DNA from: Lunatibacter sp035460985
Lineage (GTDB): Bacteria > Bacteroidota > Bacteroidia > Cytophagales > Cyclobacteriaceae
Length of the DNA stretch: 22,431 nt
Assembly: GCA_035460985.1 (NCBI GenBank)
Contig: DATHWC010000222.1
Coordinates: forward strand, 1 to 22,431
Reading direction: 5' to 3'
Of this stretch, positions 16,147 to 22,431 are shown one piece after another. The translations under genes were made by a program, and so were the position numbers. The notes beneath the pieces were generated by a model. That model saw only the letters and a program-made list of their open reading frames with translations. It had not been told where the DNA came from and made no database searches. How positions within the stretch are numbered: the first letter of the stretch is position 1; the number at the start of each line of letters is the position of its first letter.

Positions 16147-16641
16147 TCAAATTGCGTTGGAAATTATTACCCCGGTAGCTTCAAAGGTAAAACTTTCCTC
16201 ATCGGATTCAATAGCTTCTATTTCTTCCTTGGATTTGCCGGCATCTTCTGCATAGTGCCGGAGGGTAGCCACATCCGTAACCGATTTTAACGCCTTCCCT
16301 TCAACAATGACCGGGTATCCCTGGGAATTAGTTGGAACAAAAAAGCCGTAATCTTTGAAAGTCACCCGCATCAGGTTACCGTCAGGCAAAGCCAATGTCA
16401 TCCAACATCCTTTGTTAACACAGACTTCTTTAATTTCGCCTCGGACTTTTCCTTGAAAAACACCCTCATTCAATAGCTCCCTGTGCATTTGAACTATAGA
16501 AACTGCCTTTTCTTCAGTGATTTTCTCCCCATAAAATCCGCTAACATCCTCCGGCGTTTCTTCTACAGTGATTTCGGTTTTCTGAGGCTGGCAGGCCATT
16601 AGCCATGCACCCATTATCATTACCAAATAATTTATTTTCAT
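16147..16641 (-). CDS. DUF4920 domain lipoprotein
   Basis: 164 aa from the ATG at 16641-16639, chosen because it gives a lipoprotein signal (MKINYLVMIMGAWLMAC, lipidated Cys17). The frame is open 57 bp further, but that would bury the signal. After a short polar spacer the DUF4920 domain follows: a YGEKITEEKAVSI segment, then GKVRGEIKEVCVNKGCWMTL with two conserved Cys (C74, C79), RVTFKDYGFFVP and a glycine-bearing strand end. The VCxNKGCWM motif is diagnostic. The role is unknown; a metal or copper-related envelope function is sometimes suspected for such Cys-containing folds, but nothing here proves it. It is divergent from serAB with 262 bp between starts. Confidence 0.9.
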   Translation of the reverse strand: MKINYLVMIMGAWLMACQPQKTEITVEETPEDVSGFYGEKITEEKAVSIVQMHRELLNEGVFQGKVRGEIKEVCVNKGCWMTLALPDGNLMRVTFKDYGFFVPTNSQGYPVIVEGKALKSVTDVATLRHYAEDAGKSKEEIEAIESDEESFTFEATGVIISNAI

Positions 16642-16840
16642 GTTAAAATCCTTTTGAATACAACTTAAACGACAATCCTTCCTTAATTGGTTCACCATTT
16701 AGAGTCAGTTTTTTAGCCTATTGGAAAGAATGATCGATGCCAATTGCCATCTAAGACTGATTGCTTGGATTTACTTTGTACAAATTTACGGAGGGATTTG
16801 GAATTAGAATCAACTATTATCGTAAAGTAAATTTAGGTCA

Positions 16841-16880
16841 AAGCTGCAATCTATTTTATAATCTATTAATTTTGCAGCTT
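16841..16880. repeat. Inverted repeat AAGCTGCAA / TTGCAGCTT spanning the serAB -7 region
   Basis: Two perfectly complementary 9-bp arms at 16841-16849 and 16872-16880 with 22 bp between them. The right arm begins inside a TAATTTTG box on the plus strand, and the left arm is the mirror image. It may be an operator, or a pair of divergent -7 boxes. Confidence 0.5.
16867..16874 (+). promoter_or_regulatory. Probable -7 box of serAB
   Basis: TAATTTTG matches the Bacteroidetes -7 consensus TAnnTTTG, and it lies 29 bp before the serAB ATG, giving a short leader. The -33 element is not clear. Confidence 0.42.
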
Positions 16881-16903
16881 GTAATTAAAACCTTACCAAC
16901 AAC

Positions 16904-18796
16904 ATGGCCGTTACCAAGAAATTCATTATTGATTTTGACAGTACCTTTACCCAGGTGGAAGCACTTGACATCCTAGGAGAAATCAGCTTAAATGGTGATC
17001 CAAAGAAAGAAGAAAAACTGCAAGCAATCAAAGACATTACTGACCAAGGTATGGAGGGGACCCTTACATTCAGGGAGAGCCTTGAAAGACGGATTGAATT
17101 ATTAAACGCCACAAAACCCCAAATCAGTGATTTGATTGCTTCTTTAAAAAACAAAGTGTCAAAATCATTCCAACGTAATAAGGAATTTTTTCAGGACAAT
17201 GCAGATGATATTTACATTATCTCAAACGGGTTTAAGGATTTCATTATTCCCATCGTCGCAGAATACGGCATTAAAGAAGAGAATGTGTTTGCGAATGAAT
17301 TTGTTTACGATGAAAACGGAAACATTATAGATTTCAATCGGGACAACTTGCTCTCCAAAAACAACGGCAAACCTGAAACCATCAAACGATTAAACCTAGA
17401 AGGTGATATTTATGTAATTGGTGATGGCTATACGGATTACGAAATCAAAGCATCCGGCGTGGCCAATAAATTTTATGCGTTTACAGAAAATGTAAACCGT
17501 CCCAAAGTGCGTGCTAAAGCAGATCACGTTGCTCCAAGTTTGGATGAGATTCTATATGTAAATAAGATGAACAAGAAGTTTTCCTATCCCAAAAGCAGAA
17601 TAAACGTTCTCCTTTTGGAAAACGTGCACCCCATTGGTGTCGAATTAATGAAACAGGAAGGATACAACGTGGAAGTGGTATCTTCTGCCTTGTCCGAAGA
17701 GGAACTTGCCGAGAAAATAAAGTCGGTATCGATTTTGGGAATCCGTTCAAAAACCCAGGTGACAAAGAAAGTATTGGAAAATGCCAACAGGCTTATGGCC
17801 ATTGGCGCGTTTTGCATAGGAACCAACCAAATTGACTTGGAGACGTGCCAAGAAAAAGGAATTGCTGTCTTCAACGCACCCTTCAGCAATACCCGATCCG
17901 TAGTGGAAATGGCCATTGCAGAAATCATCTTCCTTCGAAGGAAACTGTTTGACAAAAGTGTCAACATGCATCAAGGCATATGGGACAAATCCGCCATTGG
18001 CAGCTTTGAGGTGAGAGGGAAAAAACTCGGTATTGTCGGATATGGCAACATTGGAGCGCAGCTTTCGGTATTGGCTGAAAACTTGGGAATGGATGTCTAC
18101 TACTACGACGTATTGGAAAAACTCGCGCTGGGTAATGCCACCAAAGTGGATTCGTTGGACGAATTGTTGGAAACCTGTGATATTATCTCCTTGCATGTAG
18201 ACGGCAGAAAAGAAAACCACCTGCTGCTTGATCGGGAACGGATACAGAAAATGAAGAAGGGGGCTTTGCTCATCAACTTGAGTAGAGGTCATGTTGTAGA
18301 AATACCCGCACTTAGGGATGCCTTGGAAAGTGGCCACTTGGCTGGGGCGGGTATAGATGTTTTCCCTTCAGAGCCCAAAAATAATGACGAGCCCTTCGAA
18401 TCCGAATTATTGAATTTACCCAACACCATTCTTACGCCACATATTGGAGGCAGTACCTCTGAGGCGCAGGTCAATATCGCTAAGTTCGTTCCTGGCAAAA
18501 TCATGGAATACATCAATACTGGCAATACGTATAATAGCGTGAATTTTCCCAATATTCAGTTGCCCTTCTTACAAGATGCTCACCGGCTGATCCACATCCA
18601 TCTCAACGAGCCTGGTGTTATGGCCAAAATCAACCAAATTCTGGCCAATCACCATATTAATATTGTAGGCCAGTATTTGAAAACCAATGAAAAAATCGGG
18701 TATGTGATCACAGATATTGACAAAGCGTATTCAACGGATGTAATTGATGAACTGAAAAACATCTCAGGAACAATTAGGTTCAGAATGCTTTACTAA
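16904..18796 (+). CDS. serAB: Fused phosphoserine phosphatase / D-3-phosphoglycerate dehydrogenase (SerB-SerA)
   Basis: A single 630-aa chain holds the first and last enzymes of phosphorylated serine synthesis. Residues 1-215 form a HAD-type phosphoserine phosphatase: DFDST (D10 nucleophile, D12), S107 in ISNG, K156, and GDGYTD (173-178). Residues 225-545 form phosphoglycerate dehydrogenase: R281 in GIRSKT, NAD motif GYGNIG (379-384), and catalytic R461, E490 and H513 (TPHIGG). An ACT-type regulatory domain covers about 550-630 (HLNEPGVMAKI...NIVGQYLKTN), suggesting serine feedback. All catalytic residues checked in both halves are present, so both activities are probably live. The middle enzyme (SerC) is absent here. 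The frame is continuous, with no sign of a sequencing join. Start at the ATG 16904. Confidence 0.95.
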   Translation: MAVTKKFIIDFDSTFTQVEALDILGEISLNGDPKKEEKLQAIKDITDQGMEGTLTFRESLERRIELLNATKPQISDLIASLKNKVSKSFQRNKEFFQDNADDIYIISNGFKDFIIPIVAEYGIKEENVFANEFVYDENGNIIDFNRDNLLSKNNGKPETIKRLNLEGDIYVIGDGYTDYEIKASGVANKFYAFTENVNRPKVRAKADHVAPSLDEILYVNKMNKKFSYPKSRINVLLLENVHPIGVELMKQEGYNVEVVSSALSEEELAEKIKSVSILGIRSKTQVTKKVLENANRLMAIGAFCIGTNQIDLETCQEKGIAVFNAPFSNTRSVVEMAIAEIIFLRRKLFDKSVNMHQGIWDKSAIGSFEVRGKKLGIVGYGNIGAQLSVLAENLGMDVYYYDVLEKLALGNATKVDSLDELLETCDIISLHVDGRKENHLLLDRERIQKMKKGALLINLSRGHVVEIPALRDALESGHLAGAGIDVFPSEPKNNDEPFESELLNLPNTILTPHIGGSTSEAQVNIAKFVPGKIMEYINTGNTYNSVNFPNIQLPFLQDAHRLIHIHLNEPGVMAKINQILANHHINIVGQYLKTNEKIGYVITDIDKAYSTDVIDELKNISGTIRFRMLY

Positions 18797-18806
18797 AGTA
18801 CAGAGT

Positions 18807-18853
18807 AAAAAAAAGGAACCTTTCCGTAAGTACTACGGTCAAGGTTCCTTTTT
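18807..18853. terminator. Bidirectional intrinsic terminator (serAB plus; ncRNA minus)
   Basis: The hairpin pairs AAAAAGGAACCTT (18810-18822) with AAGGTTCCTTTTT (18841-18853), with an inner stem CCGTA (18824-18828) / TACGG (18834-18838). T5 follows on the plus strand, ending serAB. On the minus strand an eight-base T-run (A8 at 18807-18814) follows, making a strong terminator for the convergent ncRNA. Confidence 0.9.
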
Positions 18854-18858
18854 AAATT

Positions 18859-19062
18859 GAGTCCGGGCCTTGGAGTGTTACAAACCTCCGGGATAACAAG
18901 ATTTGAGCTGCTCCTACATCGCAACCTTCCACTGTTAACCTGCTTGTTTAGAAGCGAGGTCCGAAGCCTGATGGAAACGGATGAGGCCTGATTTTGAAAA
19001 AGAGCTTCACTCGGTATTTTAATTAAATTGTGAAGTTTGAACATGTCGCAGACCCGAACTCT
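18859..19062 (-). ncRNA. Structured non-coding RNA, candidate 6S RNA
   Basis: A minus-strand RNA of about 200 nt bounded by a -7 box upstream and a T8 terminator downstream, with no reading frame of interest. Its 5' end (19061-19050) and 3' end (18870-18859) form a 12-pair closing helix, with two G-U pairs. Inside are a hairpin CTTCAC/GTGAAG (19035-19030 / 19010-19005) and a central stem of CATC/GATG (18983-18980 / 18920-18917) and TTTCCA/TGGAAG (18977-18972 / 18931-18926). The apical hairpin is ACCT-c-GCTT / AAGC-AGGT (18960-18952 / 18945-18938). A rod closed at the ends with a bulged middle and length near 200 nt fits 6S RNA (ssrS), the RNA polymerase regulator. It lacks the tmRNA tRNA-like ends, the SRP Alu/GGAA loop and RNase P cores. 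The RNA call is fairly firm; the 6S identity is inference. Confidence 0.6.
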
Positions 19063-19065
19063 CTG

Positions 19066-19073
19066 CAAAGATA
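19066..19073 (-). promoter_or_regulatory. -7 promoter box of the ncRNA
   Basis: On the minus strand TATCTTTG matches TAnnTTTG exactly and is followed by CAGAG. It lies 4-5 bp before the first paired base of the ncRNA, which puts the start at the helix end. The -33 region (about 20 bp further up) is only weakly TTG-like. Confidence 0.55.
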
Positions 19074-19375
19074 CAATTTAGAAAGCGGAATATTAAATAT
19101 ATCGGAGCTTCAAATTACAATTCAGGAGAAACCTTTGTCAGAAGTCAGAAATAGGATGAATTATTTTTTAGAAATCAGTGACTACCCATTCAAGATAATG
19201 GGGGTGGGTGTTCTGCGAATGCCATGTTGTAAACCTAATACCGACACTCAAATTTTGGAGTACGATTGCTTTGGATAACTGATAAAATCATTTAAATTGG
19301 AATCGTATTCTATTTTTTGATAAAATCTTTGTTAATTCGATTGAAATAATAACGGCAACATCATTGTAGCATAGG
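19074..19375. other. Intergenic region between ncRNA promoter and uspA gene
   Basis: About 300 bp with no credible gene. A plus-strand frame (19030-19278) runs through the ncRNA and its promoter and has no recognisable domain. AT-rich sequence in the last 90 bp probably contains the promoter of the universal stress gene, but no clear box pair was found. Confidence 0.45.
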
Positions 19376-20299
19376 ATGTATCAAATCAAGAAATTAATCG
19401 TATGTCTGGACCAGACGCCCATGGATGAAACCTTGGTGAAGTTTGCTTCATTTATAGCAGAAATCAATCAGGCGAAAAAAATTTATTTTACCAATGTCAT
19501 TCGAAATCTAAGTATCCCAAAAGAAGTATTAAATGAATTCCCGAACCTCATAGAGGGGATGATTGATGAACGAAAATCCCAGATGAAGAAAACTGTGGAG
19601 GCACATTTTTGCAAAAAAGGTGAAACGGAGTTTTCCTTTATAGTAAAGGAAGGTCAACTGTCTAAAAAATTACTCAAGCTTGCCCATGAAAAATCCGCAG
19701 ACATGATATTAGTGGGCCGGAAAGTATCCCTTCCAGGTACCGGCGTTTTTTCACAGCGCCTTGCAAGGCGCGCCAGTTGCTCCCTTTTGATCGTTCCTGA
19801 AAACTGCAAACCTAAAATAAGGCGTCTCTTGGTACCGAGTGATTTTTCTGATTACTCCCGCGATGCAATGGAAGAAGCAATCACAATTGCGGAAAAAACC
19901 AGCAACAAAGTAGAGATCATTTGTCAAAACGTATTTACCGTACCATCCGGTTACCACTTTACAGGGAAAAGTTATGAGGAATTTGCCGCAATCATGCAGA
20001 CCCATGCAGAAATAAATTACAAGAAATTCATCCGAAAAGTCGACACTAAAGGCATTAAAATTACTCCCATCTATACTAAAGACGAAGATGATGATCCGGT
20101 AGAGGACATCCTTCAGATGGCTAAGGAAATGCATGCTGACGGAATCGTGATCGGAGCAAAAGGTAGGACTGCGGCTACGGCACTATTTATAGGAAGCATG
20201 GCTGAGCGCCTCATTCAGATGAACGATTCGTTCCCCCTACTTGTAACTAGGCCAAAAGGGAAAAACGCAGGTATATTAGAATATATTCTTGAAATTTAA
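19376..20299 (+). CDS. Universal stress protein, two-domain (UspA family)
   Basis: 307 aa made of two tandem Usp domains (about 1-141 and 147-291). Usp proteins are stress-induced ATP- or AMP-binding regulators. The second domain carries the complete nucleotide-binding pattern G-2X-G-9X-G-S (G260, G263, G273, S274), with the domain start RRLLVPSDFSDYSRDAMEEA. The first domain starts IKKLIVCLDQT, but its equivalent loop is VGRKVSLPGTG and does not fit the motif, so it may not bind ATP. This one-active-one-degenerate pairing is common in Bacteroidetes tandem Usp proteins. ATG at 19376; the ncRNA lies upstream on the other strand. The next gene starts 88 bp downstream on the same strand. Confidence 0.93.
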   Translation: MYQIKKLIVCLDQTPMDETLVKFASFIAEINQAKKIYFTNVIRNLSIPKEVLNEFPNLIEGMIDERKSQMKKTVEAHFCKKGETEFSFIVKEGQLSKKLLKLAHEKSADMILVGRKVSLPGTGVFSQRLARRASCSLLIVPENCKPKIRRLLVPSDFSDYSRDAMEEAITIAEKTSNKVEIICQNVFTVPSGYHFTGKSYEEFAAIMQTHAEINYKKFIRKVDTKGIKITPIYTKDEDDDPVEDILQMAKEMHADGIVIGAKGRTAATALFIGSMAERLIQMNDSFPLLVTRPKGKNAGILEYILEI

Positions 20300-20387
20300 C
20301 AAAATACATTTTTCTTTATTTAAAATGATATTTTGGGAGTTTAAAAATATTTTTTTTAATTTTATGACAAATATAAATTTGAACGAC

Positions 20388-21323
20388 ATGAAAAACATTC
20401 TGTTAATTTTTATTATTGGTACAGTAGTTTTTATACCTATTGATGCCGAAGCACAACTGTTAAGGCGGTTGAAAAATGCAGCCGAAGAAGGAGTAGCACG
20501 TGCGGTGGAAAGACGGGTTGTCAGCGAGGTGGAGAAGGCCACACAAAACCAGTTTGAAAAGGCTTTTGGCAACTTGTATACAGGGCCGAAGGGTTCCAGT
20601 ACGACCTATGATTTTAGTAAAATCTTGGAATCTGTAAATATGGATGTGGATACGGAAGAATCCTATTCGTTTAAAGGTTTGGCCGAAATGGAGGTTACGT
20701 CAACCGATTCGAAAGGTAAGTCAGAAGACCCCGCCCGTATCATTTCATACCTAAGTAATGATGAGCAGTTTACGGGCATGGAATTTAGTGATGATACTAA
20801 AAAGAATTCCAAGGAAAAAACAGTCATGATTTTTGATTTCAAGAATAATGCGACCATTATGCTGGTAGAAAACGATGAAGGAAAATCAAGCATGGCGTTC
20901 GGATTAGATTGGCAGAAGATGATGGAAGGAGTGGAAGAAATGGAAGAAGAAGAAAAGGCCGATCCTGTGGATTGGGATGAATTTAAGTTTGAGAAAACCG
21001 GCAAAACAAAAACTATTCTTGGATACCCCTGTGAGGAATACTTGGCTAAAAATGAGGAAATGGAAGCCATTTATTGGATAAGTACGAAACCAATCGAAGG
21101 ACTTCAGGCCTTTTGGGGGAAGAACAGTCCCTTCATCACCCAACGGATGCAGACCGAAAACCAAGAGTATTTCAACAAATTCCCCGAAGGGAGTGTCATG
21201 GAAATGAACTTTGTCAGCCAAGAAGACAAATCCAGTACTTCGTTTACAATGGTCAATATTGACGTGGATGCAACAAATACTTTCGTCATGGAAGCTTATC
21301 CTAATGTCATGAAACAAAAATAA
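20388..21323 (+). CDS. Secreted DUF4412 domain protein
   Basis: 311 aa from the ATG at 20388, selected because it gives a signal peptide (MKNILLIFIIGTVVFIPIDAEA, cleaved near AEA-Q). The same frame is open up to 20289, but the extra residues would spoil the signal. A basic helix follows (LLRRLKNAAEEGVARAVERRVVSEVEKA). The main domain, about 75-300, has the DUF4412 pattern: YSFKG and TVMIFDFKNNATIMLVENDEGKSS, an acidic Glu-rich stretch (EEMEEEEKADP), TKTILGYPCEEYLAKNEEMEAIYWIS and a FPEGSVMEMNF strand. Members are exported or periplasmic proteins of unknown function in Bacteroidetes. Likely periplasmic or outer-membrane-associated (inference). Confidence 0.88.
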   Translation: MKNILLIFIIGTVVFIPIDAEAQLLRRLKNAAEEGVARAVERRVVSEVEKATQNQFEKAFGNLYTGPKGSSTTYDFSKILESVNMDVDTEESYSFKGLAEMEVTSTDSKGKSEDPARIISYLSNDEQFTGMEFSDDTKKNSKEKTVMIFDFKNNATIMLVENDEGKSSMAFGLDWQKMMEGVEEMEEEEKADPVDWDEFKFEKTGKTKTILGYPCEEYLAKNEEMEAIYWISTKPIEGLQAFWGKNSPFITQRMQTENQEYFNKFPEGSVMEMNFVSQEDKSSTSFTMVNIDVDATNTFVMEAYPNVMKQK

Positions 21324-21362
21324 TTAAACTCATTCCTTAAGATCATCTAAATACATATTAAA

Positions 21363-21863
21363 TTGGTAAAAAGTATTATCGTTGCGAAAGCAACCAACAA
21401 CGCCATTGGCGTAAACAACAATTTACCATGGCATTTGCCATCTGATCTGAAGCATTTTAAGCAAACCACTTCCGGCCACCATGTTATCATGGGCCGGAAG
21501 ACTTTTGAAAGTTTGGGAAAGCCACTTCCAGGAAGGACACATATCATACTGACGAGAAACGAATCCTTCCGTGCACCCAAAGGCCACTACGTGGTACATA
21601 GCTTGGAAGAAGCTTTTGATATAGGCAAATCTAAAAATCTGGATAAAATATTTATTTTAGGCGGGGCTGAGATCTATGGGATGGCACTTCCGTTTACAGA
21701 TGAATTGATAATCACAGAGGTACACGCAAATCCTGAAGCTGACACATTTTTCCCGCCCATTGACCCGGATCAATGGGTGGAAAAATCCCGTGAACGCATA
21801 GATAAAAAAAATACAGCTGATGAATTTGACCTCGATTTTGTTGTCTATCACCGAAAAAATTGA
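21363..21863 (+). CDS. folA: Dihydrofolate reductase
   Basis: Reduces dihydrofolate to tetrahydrofolate with NADPH. The 166-aa product shows NNAIGVNNNLPWHLPSDLKHFK with catalytic acid D28, IMGRKTFESLGKPLPGRTHIILTRN, the NADPH-binding GGAEIYGMAL, and a terminal strand pair ending DLDFVVYHRKN. The start is TTG at 21363; an in-frame TAA at 21348-21350 excludes earlier starts except ATA or ATT. It ends in TGA. No thymidylate synthase gene lies next to it in the window. It follows the DUF4412 gene after 39 bp and is likely cotranscribed. Confidence 0.97.
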   Translation: MVKSIIVAKATNNAIGVNNNLPWHLPSDLKHFKQTTSGHHVIMGRKTFESLGKPLPGRTHIILTRNESFRAPKGHYVVHSLEEAFDIGKSKNLDKIFILGGAEIYGMALPFTDELIITEVHANPEADTFFPPIDPDQWVEKSRERIDKKNTADEFDLDFVVYHRKN

Positions 21864-21972
21864 AAAAAGGAGTTCTCCTCAAAGTAGCTTATTCTATTTT
21901 CACCTTTCTGACACGCCCTATACCTAATGTGAATGACGCATGATACCTAGATAGCCCGTACAAATTGGAACT

Positions 21973-22431
21973 TCAATCATGTTGTAGCCTTTTAAAAGCA
22001 ATCAAAGGCACTGCAACTGAAGTCAAGTATATGGGGTTTTGAATATACCCTTCAGTATTAAAACATTCGTAAGGAGCACCAAACTCACCGCCTTTGCGAA
22101 AGTCATTGTCCCTGAGTTCATCAATGTATTCTCTCGCAAGTTGTATAGCCCTATCGGGATCAGTCTGATACATCGCATAACATACCCATCCCGTAGGCGT
22201 CCCCCAATACGCACCGTTTTGATACCTGTTTTTGGGCGCCATCGAAACTTCCCAGGCTGTAGTAGCATCGAAATCATGGATCGTCAACACATGCCGAATA
22301 TTACCCCGATAACTGAGCTGACCGGCGACATAGCCTTCGACAAGTGCCTGACTCGCTTCTATTAGGTCCTTACTATCCAAAACCCCAAAATAAACCGCCA
22401 AAGCTGTGCCCCACGCATCGGGTTGACTACT
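21973..22431 (-). CDS. C-terminal part of a probable (alpha/alpha)6-barrel glycosidase-like protein; continues beyond the window
   Basis: The frame is open from the window edge (22431) to TGA at 21975-21973, at least 152 codons. The 5' end is missing, so no start is claimed. The sequence SQPDAWGTALAVYFGVL, then WEVSMAPKNRYQNGAYW-GTPTGWVCYA and GEFGAPYECFNTEGYIQNPIYL, has the Trp/Gly/Tyr-rich repeats of helical-barrel (six-hairpin) glycosidases and related sugar-processing proteins. I cannot name the GH family. The neighbour on the plus strand is folA, convergent, with about 110 bp between stops and no strong terminator. Confidence 0.6.
   Translation of the reverse strand, partial: SSQPDAWGTALAVYFGVLDSKDLIEASQALVEGYVAGQLSYRGNIRHVLTIHDFDATTAWEVSMAPKNRYQNGAYWGTPTGWVCYAMYQTDPDRAIQLAREYIDELRDNDFRKGGEFGAPYECFNTEGYIQNPIYLTSVAVPLIAFKRLQHD

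Noticed and set aside
17747..18337. 196-codon minus-strand frame inside serAB
   Set aside because: It is a shadow of the well-supported serAB coding frame with no recognisable domain.
18859..19062. tmRNA, SRP RNA or RNase P RNA
   Set aside because: No tRNA-like ends or tag frame, no SRP GGAA-loop motif in the right order, and too short with no conserved RNase P core.
19030..19278. Plus-strand 82-codon frame
   Set aside because: It overlaps the ncRNA and its promoter, has no domain and no codon bias; most likely chance.
20373..20381. TAAATTTG box as promoter of the DUF4412 gene
   Set aside because: It lies only 6 bp before the chosen ATG, so a transcript would be leaderless; probably AT-rich coincidence.
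1..22431. Mobile elements, CRISPR arrays, tRNA genes or phage defence systems
   Set aside because: No transposase or integrase frame, no regularly spaced repeats, no cloverleaf-like segment and no known defence domain was seen.

Overview
The window is chromosomal DNA of moderate to low GC from a Bacteroidota bacterium, most likely order Cytophagales, and Cyclobacteriaceae or a close relative by gene content. The indications are a Bacteroidetes-type TamB N-terminus, the miaB / sigma-54 activator / lptE / secG run, DUF983, DUF4920 and DUF4412 proteins, a serB-serA fusion, weak ribosome binding sites, and -7 boxes of the TAnnTTTG type. No tRNA, rRNA, CRISPR array, insertion sequence or phage gene was seen. 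It reads as ordinary core genome with a few unusual points.

Layout. 1-269 (minus): N-terminal end of tamB, with an in-frame TGA where the family normally has Gly. 270-781: no convincing gene. 782-5418 (plus): tightly packed operon miaB, receiver-less sigma-54 activator, lptE, a hypothetical protein and secG, closed by a strong terminator. 5580-6545 (plus): membrane fatty acid hydroxylase / sterol desaturase, followed by a 19-bp-arm terminator. 6589-7299 (minus): conserved hypothetical protein, divergent from groES-groEL (7531-9495, plus). The groESL upstream region carries a sigma-54-like -24/-12 element. 9682-10056 (plus): stand-alone receiver protein.

10082-15291 (minus): four-gene efflux or secretion operon in the order tetR, ABC exporter, HlyD-type adaptor, TolC-type outer-membrane protein. 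The ABC subunit has an intact Walker A, but its Q-loop, signature, Walker B aspartate and H-loop are all non-canonical. 15481-16641 (minus): DUF4920 lipoprotein, 67-aa protein, DUF983 protein. 16904-18796 (plus): serB-serA fusion, carrying the first and last enzymes of serine synthesis in one chain. 18807-19073: a shared terminator, and on the minus strand a structured non-coding RNA of about 200 nt with its own -7 box, a good 6S RNA candidate. 19376-21863 (plus): two-domain universal stress protein, secreted DUF4412 protein, dihydrofolate reductase. 21973 to the window end (minus): C-terminal part of a probable glycoside hydrolase-like protein.

Functional themes are envelope biogenesis (TamB, LptE, SecG), protein folding and stress (GroESL, UspA), small-molecule export (TetR/ABC/HlyD/TolC) and core metabolism (SerAB, FolA, MiaB). 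The points most worth checking are the ncRNA, the sigma-54-like groESL promoter beside an orphan activator, the degenerate ABC ATPase, the SerAB fusion and the TGA in tamB.
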